This document shows, in pieces, positions 8,059 through 16,685 of a stretch of 64,000 nucleotides of DNA. Position numbers and translations under genes: made by a program. Under the pieces are notes generated by a model. It saw nothing but the letters and a program-made list of their open reading frames with translations, ran no database searches and was not told where the DNA came from. Positions within the stretch are counted from its first letter, which is position 1. Every line of letters starts with the position of its first letter. The DNA is from Planococcus lenghuensis (GTDB lineage: Bacteria; Bacillota; Bacilli; Bacillales_A; Planococcaceae): the NCBI RefSeq assembly GCF_001999905.1, contig NZ_CP019640.1:701001-765000 (forward strand). Reading direction: 5' to 3'.

Positions 8059-9540
8059 CTATGGGTGGCCGGCAAAACTTTCAATCGATTCACGCTCATT
8101 GTAGGACACGCGTTCATCGCCGATCACCTGGTAACCGCCGAACCCGAGTCCGGTCAGCAGAACGAGATCACCCGGTCCGGCAAGTGCCATCGCTTTATGG
8201 ATGGCGTTTTTCCGGTAAGGTTCCCGGTGGAGATTGCTGGCGCGCGGATGGCGAAATCCGCTGAACACATCATCGAGGATCTGTTCCCGGCTAAAGAAGC
8301 CGGGATGATCGACTGTCACGATAATTTCGTCGGCCTGCTGTTCCGCCAGTGCCGCCATTTGCGGCCGTTTTTCAGGGCTTCGCAGGCCAATGCCGCTGAT
8401 CATCAAAATAAGCCGGCGGTACTCAAAGCGATGTGCCGCGTCCAGTACTTTTTCAAGGCCATCCGGTGTGTGGGCGTAGTCCATGATGATTTTATAGCCG
8501 GCCGGGTGATCGATAATTTCGAATCGTCCTTCCGGCCCTTGAATCCCGGTCAAGGCACCGACAATTTTCCGGTTGCTGAGTCCGAGATGCAGGAGGACGC
8601 AGACGGCAGCCAGCACATTTGAAACATTATAATTGCCATGTACCGGAACGAAAACGTCATAAGTTGCAGTGCCGATGCTCAGCCGGAATGAGGTGCCCCG
8701 GCTGCCCGGTCTCAGGTGGGAGGCTGTAACATCGGCCGGCTTTCGAATGCCGTATGTAAGGTAAGGTCCATCGAACCGATCAAGGATCGCATCCCGCATG
8801 CCGTCATCATCGGCATTGATGACAGCTTTTTTCACTTGATCAAACAGTTTCAGCTTCGCATTCCGGTAACGAGTAAAGGTCTTATGGAACTCAAGATGTT
8901 CGGGTGTCAGATTTGTATGGACGCCGATATCAAAAACCGTACCTACCACCCGCTGCTGTTCAATGCCGATCGATGTCACTTCCAAGGCGGCTGCTTCCAG
9001 CCCGCTGTCGGCAAATTGCCGGAAAATGGCGTGGAGATCGGGTGCTTCGGGCGTCGTGTTCGTGGATTGTTCAATCTCCAGTTTCTGCTTATGGTCCCAT
9101 ATTCCTGCCGTTCCGATTGATCCGGTTGAGATGCGGGCTTGATTCAGAAGCGAGCGCACGAACGCTGTGACGGTTGTTTTTCCATTTGTGCCCGTGACAG
9201 CGATGGTCTTCAGTTTTTTATGGACATAACCGCTCTGTACAACAGCCAGCCGACCCATCACTTGCCGCGGGTCCGCACTGGCCAAAAACGTACAGGCGGG
9301 ATTCGTCAGGTAAAATTGTTTCAATGTATTTATATCGGAACCAATGATGACAGAAGCCCCGTTTTGGATTGCCTCTTCGATGAATCTGTGCCCATCATGG
9401 TTTTCACCGGTCAGGCAGAAAAAGGCACTGTCCTTTACTGCTTTTCGGGAGTCATAGACGATTGTTGATATGTTCGTTTCGCTGTTTCCGTAAATCCGGT
9501 CAATGCCGGAAGTGTAAAATTCACTGGCGGTCATTCGCAT
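8059..9540 (-). CDS. Divergent MurE-like Mur ligase (UDP-MurNAc-tripeptide synthetase family)
   Basis: A 493-residue ATP-dependent Mur ligase. The N-terminal domain has the MurE uracil-site motif YDSR and FFCLTGENHDGH; the central domain has GTNGKTT (about residues 117-123), TNTTPEAPDLH and NLTPEHLEFH; the C-terminal domain has MDYAHTPDGLEKVL. It departs from housekeeping MurE in two places. The glycine-rich segment after LILM is SGIGLRSPEKRP rather than the usual GGDRD form, and the amino-acid specificity loop reads VDHPGFF where DNPR (mDAP) or a DDP-type loop is expected. No dcw-cluster genes are adjacent, so this is probably a second copy with altered specificity or role. ATG 9540 lies 9 nt after AGAGAGG; ATG 9549 would abut it. 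Confidence 0.8.
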   Translation of the reverse strand: MRMTASEFYTSGIDRIYGNSETNISTIVYDSRKAVKDSAFFCLTGENHDGHRFIEEAIQNGASVIIGSDINTLKQFYLTNPACTFLASADPRQVMGRLAVVQSGYVHKKLKTIAVTGTNGKTTVTAFVRSLLNQARISTGSIGTAGIWDHKQKLEIEQSTNTTPEAPDLHAIFRQFADSGLEAAALEVTSIGIEQQRVVGTVFDIGVHTNLTPEHLEFHKTFTRYRNAKLKLFDQVKKAVINADDDGMRDAILDRFDGPYLTYGIRKPADVTASHLRPGSRGTSFRLSIGTATYDVFVPVHGNYNVSNVLAAVCVLLHLGLSNRKIVGALTGIQGPEGRFEIIDHPAGYKIIMDYAHTPDGLEKVLDAAHRFEYRRLILMISGIGLRSPEKRPQMAALAEQQADEIIVTVDHPGFFSREQILDDVFSGFRHPRASNLHREPYRKNAIHKAMALAGPGDLVLLTGLGFGGYQVIGDERVSYNERESIESFAGHP

Positions 9541-10027
9541 GTTGTTCATCCTCTCTTCAGCTGGCGGTTCGGGAAATCATCGGCGGCCAAGGCATTTTTA
9601 CTGACCGGAATCCGGTGAGCACAGGCCAGCTGGGTCAGATATCTTGAAGTCGAAGTATCTAGTCTTTACCCTATTTCCGTTCCAGTGCGAATTGAAACAC
9701 GGGCATAAAATGCCGTGGCGGGATAATTTCGAAGAGATAAAACGGCAATACCATCCGTGCTTTCGTAGAGGAATGTTATACTTAAATTAATTCAGCGAAC
9801 GCAAAAATGAATGGAATGTACATAGGGAACTCACAGCCGGCTTCGATCAAACGATCTTGAAGCCGGCTTTTTAATAACTGCCAATTGTTTGGCTACATCT
9901 CCACCCAAAGACGCAGAAAGAGATATATCCCAAGCCTGTTCGACAAAAATTAAATGAAGGATATGCTTAAACTGTAAACAAACCAGGCACAGACGTTCAA
10001 TTTCACCATAAAAGGAGATACGGAAAA
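9541..10027. other. 487-bp intergenic region with an orphan terminator; possible small RNA
   Basis: Between divergent genes. A TATACT at 9777-9782 could be a -10 box (no good -35 seen), and a clear terminator lies at 9835-9872 on the plus strand although no plus-strand gene ends here. A transcript of roughly 85 nt between them is possible. The only ORF in it (17 codons) has no ribosome site. The rest of the region shows nothing recognisable. Confidence 0.4.
9835..9872 (+). terminator. Orphan rho-independent terminator
   Basis: A perfect 10-bp stem (9835-9844 with 9859-9868) followed by TTTTT. No annotated plus-strand gene ends upstream of it. Confidence 0.75.
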
Positions 10028-10771
10028 ATGAAAAAAATTATTTTTGTCCTGTTGCTCGCAGTTGTTGTCGTCGTCGGGGGTTCTCTTGTGTGGAGCATTA
10101 CGAATTTGTTTTCCGGTGAATCGAATGCTGCTGTCAATGAAGTGAAAAGCTTTAATGGAAACAGCATCGCGGAAATTGATGCGTCAACGGATGTCGGAGA
10201 TATAACGATCGAAGAAAGTGCGGATGATGAGATCCATGTGGAACTCAAGGGAGATTTAAGTCGGGATGAAGCGGGAGACCTGAAATTCGGAGTGGAAGAC
10301 GATGACGGAACGTTACACGTTACGGTCTCGCATGATAACGAAGTATCATCCATTTTCTCATTGTTCAGCTTCGGCTCAAAATTTGCGGGAGACGTAAACC
10401 TGGAGATCCAATTGCCGAAGAAGGAATTCGACAGCATCCGCTTGGCTTCCAATGTCGGGGATATTGAAGTGAACGAAGCAGCAGGCCCGCTTGACATTGA
10501 AACGGAAGTCGGTGAAATCCGGGTCACTGCCGATACCATTGTGGAGGACATAGCCATCCACTCCAATGTCGGGGATGTGGAATTCAAGGTGAATGAAGTG
10601 CCGGCCAATGTCACTATCGATTTGCGGACGGATGTCGGAGATGCCAGTACGGAACAAGTCAATGGAATGCAGCGTGCATCCGGCCGGGAAGTGATGCAGG
10701 AACTTGGCGAAGGCGGCCCGACATTGAAAATCGCTACGCAAGTCGGGGAAATCGACGTCAAGCAGCAGTAA
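10028..10771 (+). CDS. Membrane-anchored DUF4097 beta-repeat protein (LiaG-like)
   Basis: A 247-residue protein with an N-terminal hydrophobic anchor (residues about 3-25) and a surface-exposed repeat domain. The domain repeats a VG-[DE]-[IV] turn about every 20-40 residues (VGDITI, VGDIEV, VGEIRV, VGDVEF, VGDAST, VGEIDV), which is typical of the DUF4097 beta-helix found in LiaG and other envelope-stress proteins. The chain is acidic. AAAGGAGAT precedes ATG 10028. No LiaRS-type two-component system is nearby, so regulation by envelope stress is only a family-based guess. It appears monocistronic because a new promoter lies between it and the next gene. Confidence 0.8.
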   Translation: MKKIIFVLLLAVVVVVGGSLVWSITNLFSGESNAAVNEVKSFNGNSIAEIDASTDVGDITIEESADDEIHVELKGDLSRDEAGDLKFGVEDDDGTLHVTVSHDNEVSSIFSLFSFGSKFAGDVNLEIQLPKKEFDSIRLASNVGDIEVNEAAGPLDIETEVGEIRVTADTIVEDIAIHSNVGDVEFKVNEVPANVTIDLRTDVGDASTEQVNGMQRASGREVMQELGEGGPTLKIATQVGEIDVKQQ

Positions 10772-10833
10772 AAGACAGGGCGGAAGTGAGCATGCTGCCG
10801 AAAAGAATGAATGGTGCATATAGACGCTGACTT

Positions 10834-10862
10834 TTGCCAGTACCCGTTTTTGTTCCTATAAT
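10834..10862 (+). promoter_or_regulatory. SigA-type promoter of the DNA glycosylase gene
   Basis: TTGCCA (10834-10839), 17-bp spacer, TATAAT (10857-10862). It supports the downstream ATG at 10900 as the true start and excludes in-frame codons upstream. Confidence 0.8.
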
Positions 10863-10899
10863 GGACAGAAGACGGAAAACAGGAAAAGGAAGAGGATGT

Positions 10900-11589
10900 A
10901 TGCATTTTCGTATTGATCCAGCCGCAATTGATTATTTGAAAGCAAAAGACAAGGCATTGGGCGAAGCGATCGACCGGATCGGCCCTGTAAGGCGGGGAGT
11001 CGATCCGGATCTGTTCGCGTCACTTGTCAACAGCATCATCGGCCAGCAGATTTCTTCGAAAGCGCATGTGACGATCTGGAACCGGCTTGTGGAAAAAGTC
11101 GGCGAAGTGACGCCGGTGAGCATACTGGCTCATTCCGATGAAGAGCTCCAATCGATCGGCGTGTCGTTCCGGAAAGTGAGTTACATTAAAGGAACCGCCG
11201 AAAAAATCGTTTCCGGTGAACTGGATATCGATGCCTTGTACGAACTGTCGGATGAGGAATTGTGCCAGGAACTTTCGAAGCTGAACGGCATCGGCAAATG
11301 GACGGCCGAAATGCTCATGCTGTTTTCAATGGAACGGCCGGATGTGCTGAGTTACGGCGACCTTGCGATTGTCCGCGGACTCCGCATGCTGTACCGGCAC
11401 CGGAAAATCACGCCTGAACTGTATGCCAAGTACAAGCGGCGCTACTCGCCGTACGCCAGTGTCGCCAGCCTGTATCTGTGGGAAATCGCGGGCGGTGCAC
11501 TTCCGGAACTGACCGATCCGGCGCCGATGACGGAAGCGGAAAAGAAAAAGCGGGCGAAGGCGAGACGGGCAACAGCGAAAGAGAAGTAG
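10900..11589 (+). CDS. DNA-3-methyladenine glycosylase II, AlkA-type HhH-GPD
   Basis: A 229-residue base-excision-repair glycosylase that removes alkylated purines from DNA. It shows the HhH-GPD fold: SIIGQQ helix near residue 46, the helix-hairpin-helix LNGIGKWTAEM (about 127-137), and the catalytic Asp in LSYGDLAIVRG. The length fits the short bacterial AlkA form lacking the Ada domain. The tail is Lys/Ala-rich and basic. The start is ATG 10900, preceded by GGAAGAGG and a promoter at 10834-10862; the frame itself extends further upstream but would begin inside that promoter. It is monocistronic and has its own terminator. Confidence 0.9.
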   Translation: MHFRIDPAAIDYLKAKDKALGEAIDRIGPVRRGVDPDLFASLVNSIIGQQISSKAHVTIWNRLVEKVGEVTPVSILAHSDEELQSIGVSFRKVSYIKGTAEKIVSGELDIDALYELSDEELCQELSKLNGIGKWTAEMLMLFSMERPDVLSYGDLAIVRGLRMLYRHRKITPELYAKYKRRYSPYASVASLYLWEIAGGALPELTDPAPMTEAEKKKRAKARRATAKEK

Positions 11590-11630
11590 ATGGTGAGATG
11601 CGTGAAGGCAATATGTTCAGAACTGTGATG

Positions 11631-11662
11631 AAAACCGTTATCCAATTGATAACGGTTTTTTT
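11631..11662 (+). terminator. Terminator after the glycosylase gene
   Basis: A perfect 12-bp stem (11631-11642 with 11648-11659), 5-nt loop and T-run to 11662. Confidence 0.9.
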
Positions 11663-11738
11663 GCTGTTTCATTCATGATGAAATCAGATGGTAAGTGATG
11701 AAGACGGTGGTGTATTTCAATGAAATCAACGGATGAAC

Positions 11739-11768
11739 AAAAAGGCCGGCAGCGGATGCGCTGCCGGC
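11739..11768 (-). terminator. Terminator of the minus-strand membrane-protein gene
   Basis: A 10-bp GC-rich stem (11745-11754 with 11759-11768) that on the minus strand is followed by CCTTTTTG. It lies 75 bp after the stop of the minus-strand gene at 11843. Confidence 0.75.
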
Positions 11769-11803
11769 TTATTTGTGTCCGCTCATCGGATTGATTGTAC
11801 TTG

Positions 11804-11823
11804 AATTGTGTCTGACACAGGGA
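11804..11823. repeat. Solo arm of the TCCCTGTGTC inverted-repeat family, copy C
   Basis: AATTGTGTCTGACACAGGGA matches the right arm of copy A in 19 of 20 positions. No opposite arm is seen within 150 bp, so this is a single half-element. It lies between a terminator and the 3' end of the minus-strand gene. Confidence 0.65.
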
Positions 11824-11842
11824 ACGGAAAACCCAATCATTT

Positions 11843-12166
11843 TCAGGAAGCAGGCCCTGCTTTTCTCCGGCTGTACTTTTTTGTAAGCAGAATGGCCATA
11901 TTGATAATGCCGATCAGAATAAAGACAAGCTGAAATACAAAAGGCACCAAACCCTGTCCGATGAGATCCGGTTCAGCAGCAGAGGCGAAGAAGCCGCCCG
12001 GCAGCAGGATAAGCGCACTGGACAGGAGCGAGACGAAGATTGCGAGTCCAAGGCTATGCCGTTTCTTTAACGTTATGACCCCAAGCCTCCAGGAAAGCAG
12101 GAAGGCACTAATGAAAAAGGCAATGTACACAAAATCTCTCAATTGAATAAGTGTATCCACTCTCAT
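11843..12166 (-). CDS. Small three-helix membrane protein, unknown function
   Basis: A 107-residue hydrophobic protein with about three membrane segments (near residues 10-28, 40-60 and 70-93) and a basic C-terminus (KKYSRRK), which by the positive-inside rule would be cytoplasmic. I recognise no family. AAAGGAGA lies just before ATG 12166, and a terminator follows at 11739-11768. It is transcribed alone on the minus strand, possibly with a tiny upstream ORF (12173-12250). Confidence 0.65.
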   Translation of the reverse strand: MRVDTLIQLRDFVYIAFFISAFLLSWRLGVITLKKRHSLGLAIFVSLLSSALILLPGGFFASAAEPDLIGQGLVPFVFQLVFILIGIINMAILLTKKYSRRKAGPAS

Positions 12167-12172
12167 TCTCCT

Positions 12173-12250
12173 TTACACAGTCTGATTCACTGGGTTCAAA
12201 GCAGCAACTGAAGACGGAAACAGCCTGATGTCACTGGCGTAACAAGCCAT
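12173..12250 (-). CDS. Possible 25-codon leader ORF
   Basis: On the minus strand ATG 12250 has AGGAGG (12254-12259) unusually close, 3 nt away. The 25-codon frame stops at 12173, within the ribosome site of the membrane-protein gene, so the two could be translationally coupled. There is no homology that I recognise, and the spacing is poor; it may be chance. Confidence 0.2.
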   Translation of the reverse strand: MACYASDIRLFPSSVAALNPVNQTV

Positions 12251-12469
12251 GCACCTCCTGTCGCTCTCTTGGCGTCTTCGGGAATAAAAGCGCAATAAAG
12301 CTGGTAAGCGGATTATACTTTCAATATAGCACTTTGCTTAAGTGAAAAGACAGTCGGCAGCATGTCAGCTGCCGCGTTTCATACAAAAAATTAAGCTGAG
12401 GCTGCTCCCGTAGAAAGGCTGTACGAGACCCTTCGGATACATAACAAGGCTGACAGAGGGAATAAGTGA

Positions 12470-12487
12470 TGTATACTTATGTATACA
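12470..12487. promoter_or_regulatory. Palindrome upstream of the O-methyltransferase gene, possible operator
   Basis: TGTATAC-TTAT-GTATACA: perfect 7-bp arms with a 4-nt centre, 45 bp ahead of the methyltransferase start. It is the size of a TetR or GntR type operator; no regulator of those types is adjacent. The frame that reads through it is an N-terminal extension without its own ribosome site. Confidence 0.4.
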
Positions 12488-12531
12488 AACAAAAAGCTGA
12501 TTTTTGGTCAGTGAAGGAGGAAGCGATTCTT

Positions 12532-13173
12532 ATGCAGCAAGTTAACAACTATATCGATTCAGTATTTAACGGGCAGGACGCAGTACTTGAAGACGTGCTT
12601 TCATCTATCCGGGAAAACGGCATGCAGTCCATTTCCGTATCCCCGTCATCCGGCAAATTGCTTACGGTACTCGTCGCAATAGCGGGAGCTAAAAATGTCC
12701 TGGAGATTGGTGCGCTCGGCGGCTACAGCGGAATTTGTCTTGCCCGGGGCTTTGGCAGCGAAGGAAAGCTGACAAGCCTGGAGTTGGAAGAAAGTTATGC
12801 AGAACTGGCAGCGGCAAATTTGGCGAAAGCCGGTTTTGGCGGGCAGACCGCTTATCTGACAGGCCCCGCCTTAGCAAGCTTGGAGAAGCTCATTGCCGAT
12901 CAGCGCCGGTTCGACTTTTTCTTTATCGATGCGGACAAAGAAAATTACGAGAATTACTTGGATCGCTGTATCCGATTGGCGGAACCGGGTGCGGTGATTG
13001 TGGCGGATAACGTACTGGCCGGAGGCAGTGTGGCAAACCCGGCGGCCTTACCGAAACGCTATACGGAGACGATGAAAAAGTTCAACGAGGCAGTCGCCCG
13101 CCATCCGCAATTGGAATCCGTGCTTGTGCCGACTGGTGATGGCCTGACTGTTTCACGAGTGAAGGAAAAGTGA
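12532..13173 (+). CDS. SAM-dependent O-methyltransferase (caffeoyl-CoA OMT / TrmR-like family)
   Basis: A 213-residue class I methyltransferase. Motif I is VLEIGALGGYSGICLA (about residues 56-71), followed by LTSLELEESYAELAAANL and the metal-binding FFIDADKENYENYLD (about 125-140). These mark the cation-dependent O-methyltransferase family, whose Bacillus member YrrM/TrmR modifies tRNA; the small-molecule members methylate catechols. Which applies here cannot be told. ATG 12532 follows AAGGAGG (12514-12520) at 11 nt; the frame opens earlier at 12466 but without a ribosome site. The downstream terminator separates it from the MarR gene. Confidence 0.85.
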   Translation: MQQVNNYIDSVFNGQDAVLEDVLSSIRENGMQSISVSPSSGKLLTVLVAIAGAKNVLEIGALGGYSGICLARGFGSEGKLTSLELEESYAELAAANLAKAGFGGQTAYLTGPALASLEKLIADQRRFDFFFIDADKENYENYLDRCIRLAEPGAVIVADNVLAGGSVANPAALPKRYTETMKKFNEAVARHPQLESVLVPTGDGLTVSRVKEK

Positions 13174-13209
13174 CGGACATACGGGGAAGTAAGAAATAGC
13201 TGACTGATG

Positions 13210-13244
13210 AAATCATCAATTCCCATTGAATTGATGATTTTTTT
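13210..13244 (+). terminator. Terminator after the O-methyltransferase gene
   Basis: A perfect 13-bp stem (13210-13222 with 13228-13240), 5-nt loop, followed by a run of T. Confidence 0.85.
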
Positions 13245-13284
13245 ATTGCAAATACACTAAAAAAGAGATACATTTAGATGGAAT

Positions 13285-13308
13285 ATTTTATTGCATTTGC
13301 AATAAAAT
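13285..13308. promoter_or_regulatory. Long palindrome at the MarR gene, likely autoregulatory operator
   Basis: Perfect 11-bp arms (13285-13295 and 13298-13308) around a 2-nt centre, core TTGCATTTGCAA. Size, symmetry and position directly before the ribosome site of the MarR gene are as expected for a MarR-family operator. A similar half-site (TTATTGCAAATA) lies about 40 bp upstream. Confidence 0.6.
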
Positions 13309-13326
13309 AAGGTGGAGGAGGAAGGC

Positions 13327-13779
13327 ATGAAGCAAATTCTGCGGGAAATCGGCATGATTGCCAGGGCACTCGATTCAATCAGCAATATCGAGTTCAAGGA
13401 GTTGGATCTTACGAAAGGGCAGTATCTGTACATTGTGCGGATTTGTGAAAATCCCGGCATCATTCAGGAAAAACTGGTGGATCTGATAAAAGTGGACCGC
13501 TCGACGGCAACCCGGGCGATCCAAAAACTCGAAATGAATGGTTTTATTGAAAAGAAAGAAGATCCGCACAATAAAAAAATCAAAAAGCTCTTTCCGACAG
13601 AGAAAGGAAAGCGCGCTTATCCCTTCATCATCAGAGAGAATGAGCATTCCAATGCGGTCGCGCTGGCAGGATTCTCCGAACAAGAAGCAGCGCTTACCTT
13701 CGACCTGCTGGAACGCATACGAAAGAATGTTGAAAAGGACTGGGAATCTGTGAAAAAAGGCAATAAGCGGGATTATTGA
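13327..13779 (+). CDS. MarR family transcriptional regulator
   Basis: A 150-residue winged-helix repressor. The wHTH reads QYLYIVRICENPGIIQEKLVDLIKVDRSTATRAIQKLEMNGFIEKKEDPHNKKIKKLFPTEKG in order (given here as landmarks: QYLYIV about 38, DRSTATRA about 62, DPHNKKIKK wing about 84). MarR dimers usually repress their own operon and are released by small phenolic or electrophilic ligands. The start is ATG 13327, 4-5 nt after GGAGGAGGA; GTG 13312 overlaps the ribosome site. A 24-bp palindrome lies 19 bp upstream. It begins an apparent operon with paiA (25-bp gap) and paiB, so it likely controls polyamine acetylation here (inference). Confidence 0.85.
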   Translation: MKQILREIGMIARALDSISNIEFKELDLTKGQYLYIVRICENPGIIQEKLVDLIKVDRSTATRAIQKLEMNGFIEKKEDPHNKKIKKLFPTEKGKRAYPFIIRENEHSNAVALAGFSEQEAALTFDLLERIRKNVEKDWESVKKGNKRDY

Positions 13780-13804
13780 TCAAGTAAAGGAGTGAACGGG
13801 TTAA

Positions 13805-14323
<519 letters not shown>

Positions 14324-14346
14324 CAATCAAGGAAAGGCGGCTCCTA

Positions 14347-14970
14347 ATGTACATTCCAAAACAATTCAAGGTCACAAATGTCGAAGAGATTCAGGCGTTT
14401 ATCCAGGAACATGCCTTCGGAACGCTGGTCACCACAAAGAAAGGCCGGCCGATCGCGACCCATTTGCCAATGCAGTTGGTGAAAGAAGAGGAAGGTTATG
14501 CTATAACGGGGCATATGGCTTATGGGAATCCTCAGTGGCGGACCCTTGAAGCTGCTGAAGAAGTGCTGGTGATGTTCCAGGGACCTCACGCATACATTTC
14601 CTCTTCCTGGTACAGTCAGGAAAACGTTCCGACCTGGAACTATCAGGCTGTCCATGTGTACGGCAAAGCGGCTATTCTTACTGAAGAAGCATTAAAGCAA
14701 GATTTGACAGCCCTCCTGCAAACACATGAAAAACATCGGGACAACCCGGTGCTGTGGGATACGCTTTCCCCGCAGCTGCTGGAGAAGGAATTGAAGGGAA
14801 TCGTCGGCTTCAAAATTGCCGTGCAGGAAGTCCAAGCCGCCTATAAATTAAGCCAAAATCGAGAGGAAGCGGATTATCGGCACATCATGAAAAAACTCAA
14901 CGACGAACAGGCTGTTCATGCGTCTCACGTAGCCGAAGCGATGGAGAAAGAGTTGAATAAGAAGAAATAA
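14347..14970 (+). CDS. paiB: PaiB-like FMN-binding transcriptional regulator
   Basis: A 207-residue protein of the PaiB/FMN-binding split-barrel family, the same length as B. subtilis PaiB. Landmarks are MYIPKQF at the N-terminus, FGTLVTTKKGRPIATHLP (about 28-45), HMAYGNPQWR (about 57-66), and SSSWYSQENVPTWNYQAVHVYG (read as SSWY and TWNYQAVH), all diagnostic. AAAGGCGG precedes ATG 14347. It follows paiA by 23 bp. In Bacillus it is described as a negative regulator of sporulation and protease genes. Confidence 0.9.
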   Translation: MYIPKQFKVTNVEEIQAFIQEHAFGTLVTTKKGRPIATHLPMQLVKEEEGYAITGHMAYGNPQWRTLEAAEEVLVMFQGPHAYISSSWYSQENVPTWNYQAVHVYGKAAILTEEALKQDLTALLQTHEKHRDNPVLWDTLSPQLLEKELKGIVGFKIAVQEVQAAYKLSQNREEADYRHIMKKLNDEQAVHASHVAEAMEKELNKKK

Positions 14971-15027
14971 AGATCGATACGCCTACAAAAATAAAGTACT
15001 GGCCGAAATCAAAAATAATGCCCCAAC

Positions 15028-15072
15028 AAAAGCCGCTTTTCGAATCCATCCGGGTTCTGAAAGCGGCTTTTT
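15028..15072 (+). terminator. Terminator after paiB
   Basis: A perfect 12-bp stem (15028-15039 with 15060-15071), 20-nt loop, T-run, closing the marR-paiA-paiB unit. Confidence 0.85.
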
Positions 15073-15207
15073 GCTTTTCTAAATTAATTGTTAAGATTAC
15101 TGGTTACTCATTTGCAAACCATCCTTTTTGTCGTACTATTGAGCATATTATTCAAAAGGCAAAAAACTTGCCGCCGATTCACACAGGAAGGGAAAGGGAG
15201 GAACCGG

Positions 15208-15654
15208 ATGACCCAAATCAGAAAAAGTGCCAGTCTTTTAGCAATCGGCGTTCCGAAAGTGCTTCAGCTGATCTTAAACGTCTCGCTTGTTCTTCTGTCA
15301 CTGGTCCTGTCATTTCTGTTGGTGAAGGAACTTATGGTATTCGGCCGGCTTTCAATCGAGGCGGGCATACATGAATACACATCTCTCCTCGAAAGTATCT
15401 TGCTGTTCTTTTTGTATTTTGAATTCATCACGATGATTGTAAAGTATTTCAAAGAAAATTATCATTTCCCTCTCCGGTATTTTATCTATATCGGCATTAC
15501 GGCGATGACCCGGCTGATTATTGTCGAACACCATGACCCGGTCAGCACGCTTTTGTATTCGGCCGTCATCTTAGTGCTGATCATCGGCTATTTCATTATG
15601 AACTTGACGCCGCGGGAACGGCCGGACAGCAGTTGGTTTTTCAAGAAAATATGA
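15208..15654 (+). CDS. PsiE family membrane protein
   Basis: A 148-residue protein with four membrane helices (about 20-45, 62-80, 88-108 and 116-135). The helix-3 region FEFITMIVKYFKENYHFPLRYFIYIGITAMTRLIIVEH (landmarks FEFITMI and MTRLIIVEH) is characteristic of the phosphate-starvation-inducible PsiE family, whose function is not known. ATG 15208 follows GGGAGG at a good distance; the frame opens earlier (15088) but without a ribosome site. It appears monocistronic. No Pho box was identified. Confidence 0.8.
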   Translation: MTQIRKSASLLAIGVPKVLQLILNVSLVLLSLVLSFLLVKELMVFGRLSIEAGIHEYTSLLESILLFFLYFEFITMIVKYFKENYHFPLRYFIYIGITAMTRLIIVEHHDPVSTLLYSAVILVLIIGYFIMNLTPRERPDSSWFFKKI

Positions 15655-15766
15655 AGTCGGAGCAGGCGACTGTCCATCAGGTAGTCCGGCAGCTTGAAGT
15701 GAATTTTTTCAATTGGTATAATTTTCATGAAAACTAATGGATACGCATACTAGGGGAGGGAAATGG

Positions 15767-16570
15767 ATGGGGACAGAACGAATGGTACCATCGTTTGACG
15801 GCACAAAGCTTTTCAGCCAAAAAGATGAAGCGGAAAACGCGCGGGGAGTGGTCGTCATTTCACACGGACTCGCTGAACACCTCGGCCGCTATGACGCCAT
15901 CACGGTGAGCCTGCTGGAGAATGGCTATTCGGTGTACCGCTATGAACAGCGGGGGCATGCACGTTCAGAAGGGAAACGAACATTTTTCAATGACTATAAT
16001 GAAATGCCCGATGACTTGAAGACGGTCGTAGATTTGGCGAAAAAAGAGAATCCGGACCTGCCGGTGTATGTCATCGGCCACAGCATGGGCGGCTTTACGG
16101 TCGCGCTGTATGCGACAAAGTATCCGGGTGCAGTGAATGGCATCGTGCTGTCGGGTGCGCTGACCCGCTACAATAATGGCTTGTTCGGTCCGCTGCCGCT
16201 CGATATGGATTCGGACGTGTATGTGGATAACGAACTCGGCGAAGGGGTGTGCAGCGATCCGGCCGTGGTGGAGGCGTACGTCAACGATCCGATGGTCGAG
16301 AAGAAGATTTCCATCGGGCTGATCAACGTGTTCCCGGAAGGCATCCAGTACTTGAAAGACCATGCGGCTGAGCTGACCGACCCGGTTCTTGTGCTCCACG
16401 GGGCGGATGATGGCCTCGTCGCCGAAAAAGATTCGCGGGATCTGTACGGCGACATCGGCTCAAAAGACAAAACGCTCACCATCTATGGCGGTCTTATGCA
16501 TGAAATTTTCAACGAACCATCGAAATACGAAGTTTATGATGATGTGATTTCCTGGCTGAAAAAGCATTAA
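15767..16570 (+). CDS. Alpha/beta hydrolase, monoacylglycerol lipase / lysophospholipase-like
   Basis: A 267-residue serine hydrolase of the Hydrolase_4 (serine aminopeptidase S33) group. Visible are the oxyanion SHGLAEH (about 28), RGHARSEGKR, the nucleophile elbow GHSMGG (about 102), the acid in LHGADDGLV and the His in GGLMHEIFNE. This arrangement is that of PldB/monoacylglycerol lipases, which release fatty acid from lysolipids or monoglycerides. No signal peptide. GGGGAGGG (15753-15760) lies 6 nt before ATG 15767; the upstream ATG 15737 has no ribosome site. It is followed by a terminator and then a 21-bp repeat array. Confidence 0.85.
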   Translation: MGTERMVPSFDGTKLFSQKDEAENARGVVVISHGLAEHLGRYDAITVSLLENGYSVYRYEQRGHARSEGKRTFFNDYNEMPDDLKTVVDLAKKENPDLPVYVIGHSMGGFTVALYATKYPGAVNGIVLSGALTRYNNGLFGPLPLDMDSDVYVDNELGEGVCSDPAVVEAYVNDPMVEKKISIGLINVFPEGIQYLKDHAAELTDPVLVLHGADDGLVAEKDSRDLYGDIGSKDKTLTIYGGLMHEIFNEPSKYEVYDDVISWLKKH

Positions 16571-16620
16571 GAGGAGTCGCAAGCCGTTTGTGAACTGAAC
16601 ATATACTTTTCAAGCCAACC

Positions 16621-16653
16621 AAGCTGATGCCGGTTTTCCGGTGTCAGCTTTTT
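16621..16653 (+). terminator. Terminator after the lysophospholipase-like gene
   Basis: A 13-bp stem with two G-T pairs (16621-16633 with 16638-16650), TTTT loop, T-run 16650-16653. Confidence 0.8.
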
Positions 16654-16685
16654 GCGATTACGGGATCAGGCGCGATGGAATTAAA

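Noticed and set aside
8050-8622. Plus-strand ORFs inside the MurE-like gene
   Set aside because: Antisense shadows of a well-supported Mur ligase; they begin in the shared terminator.
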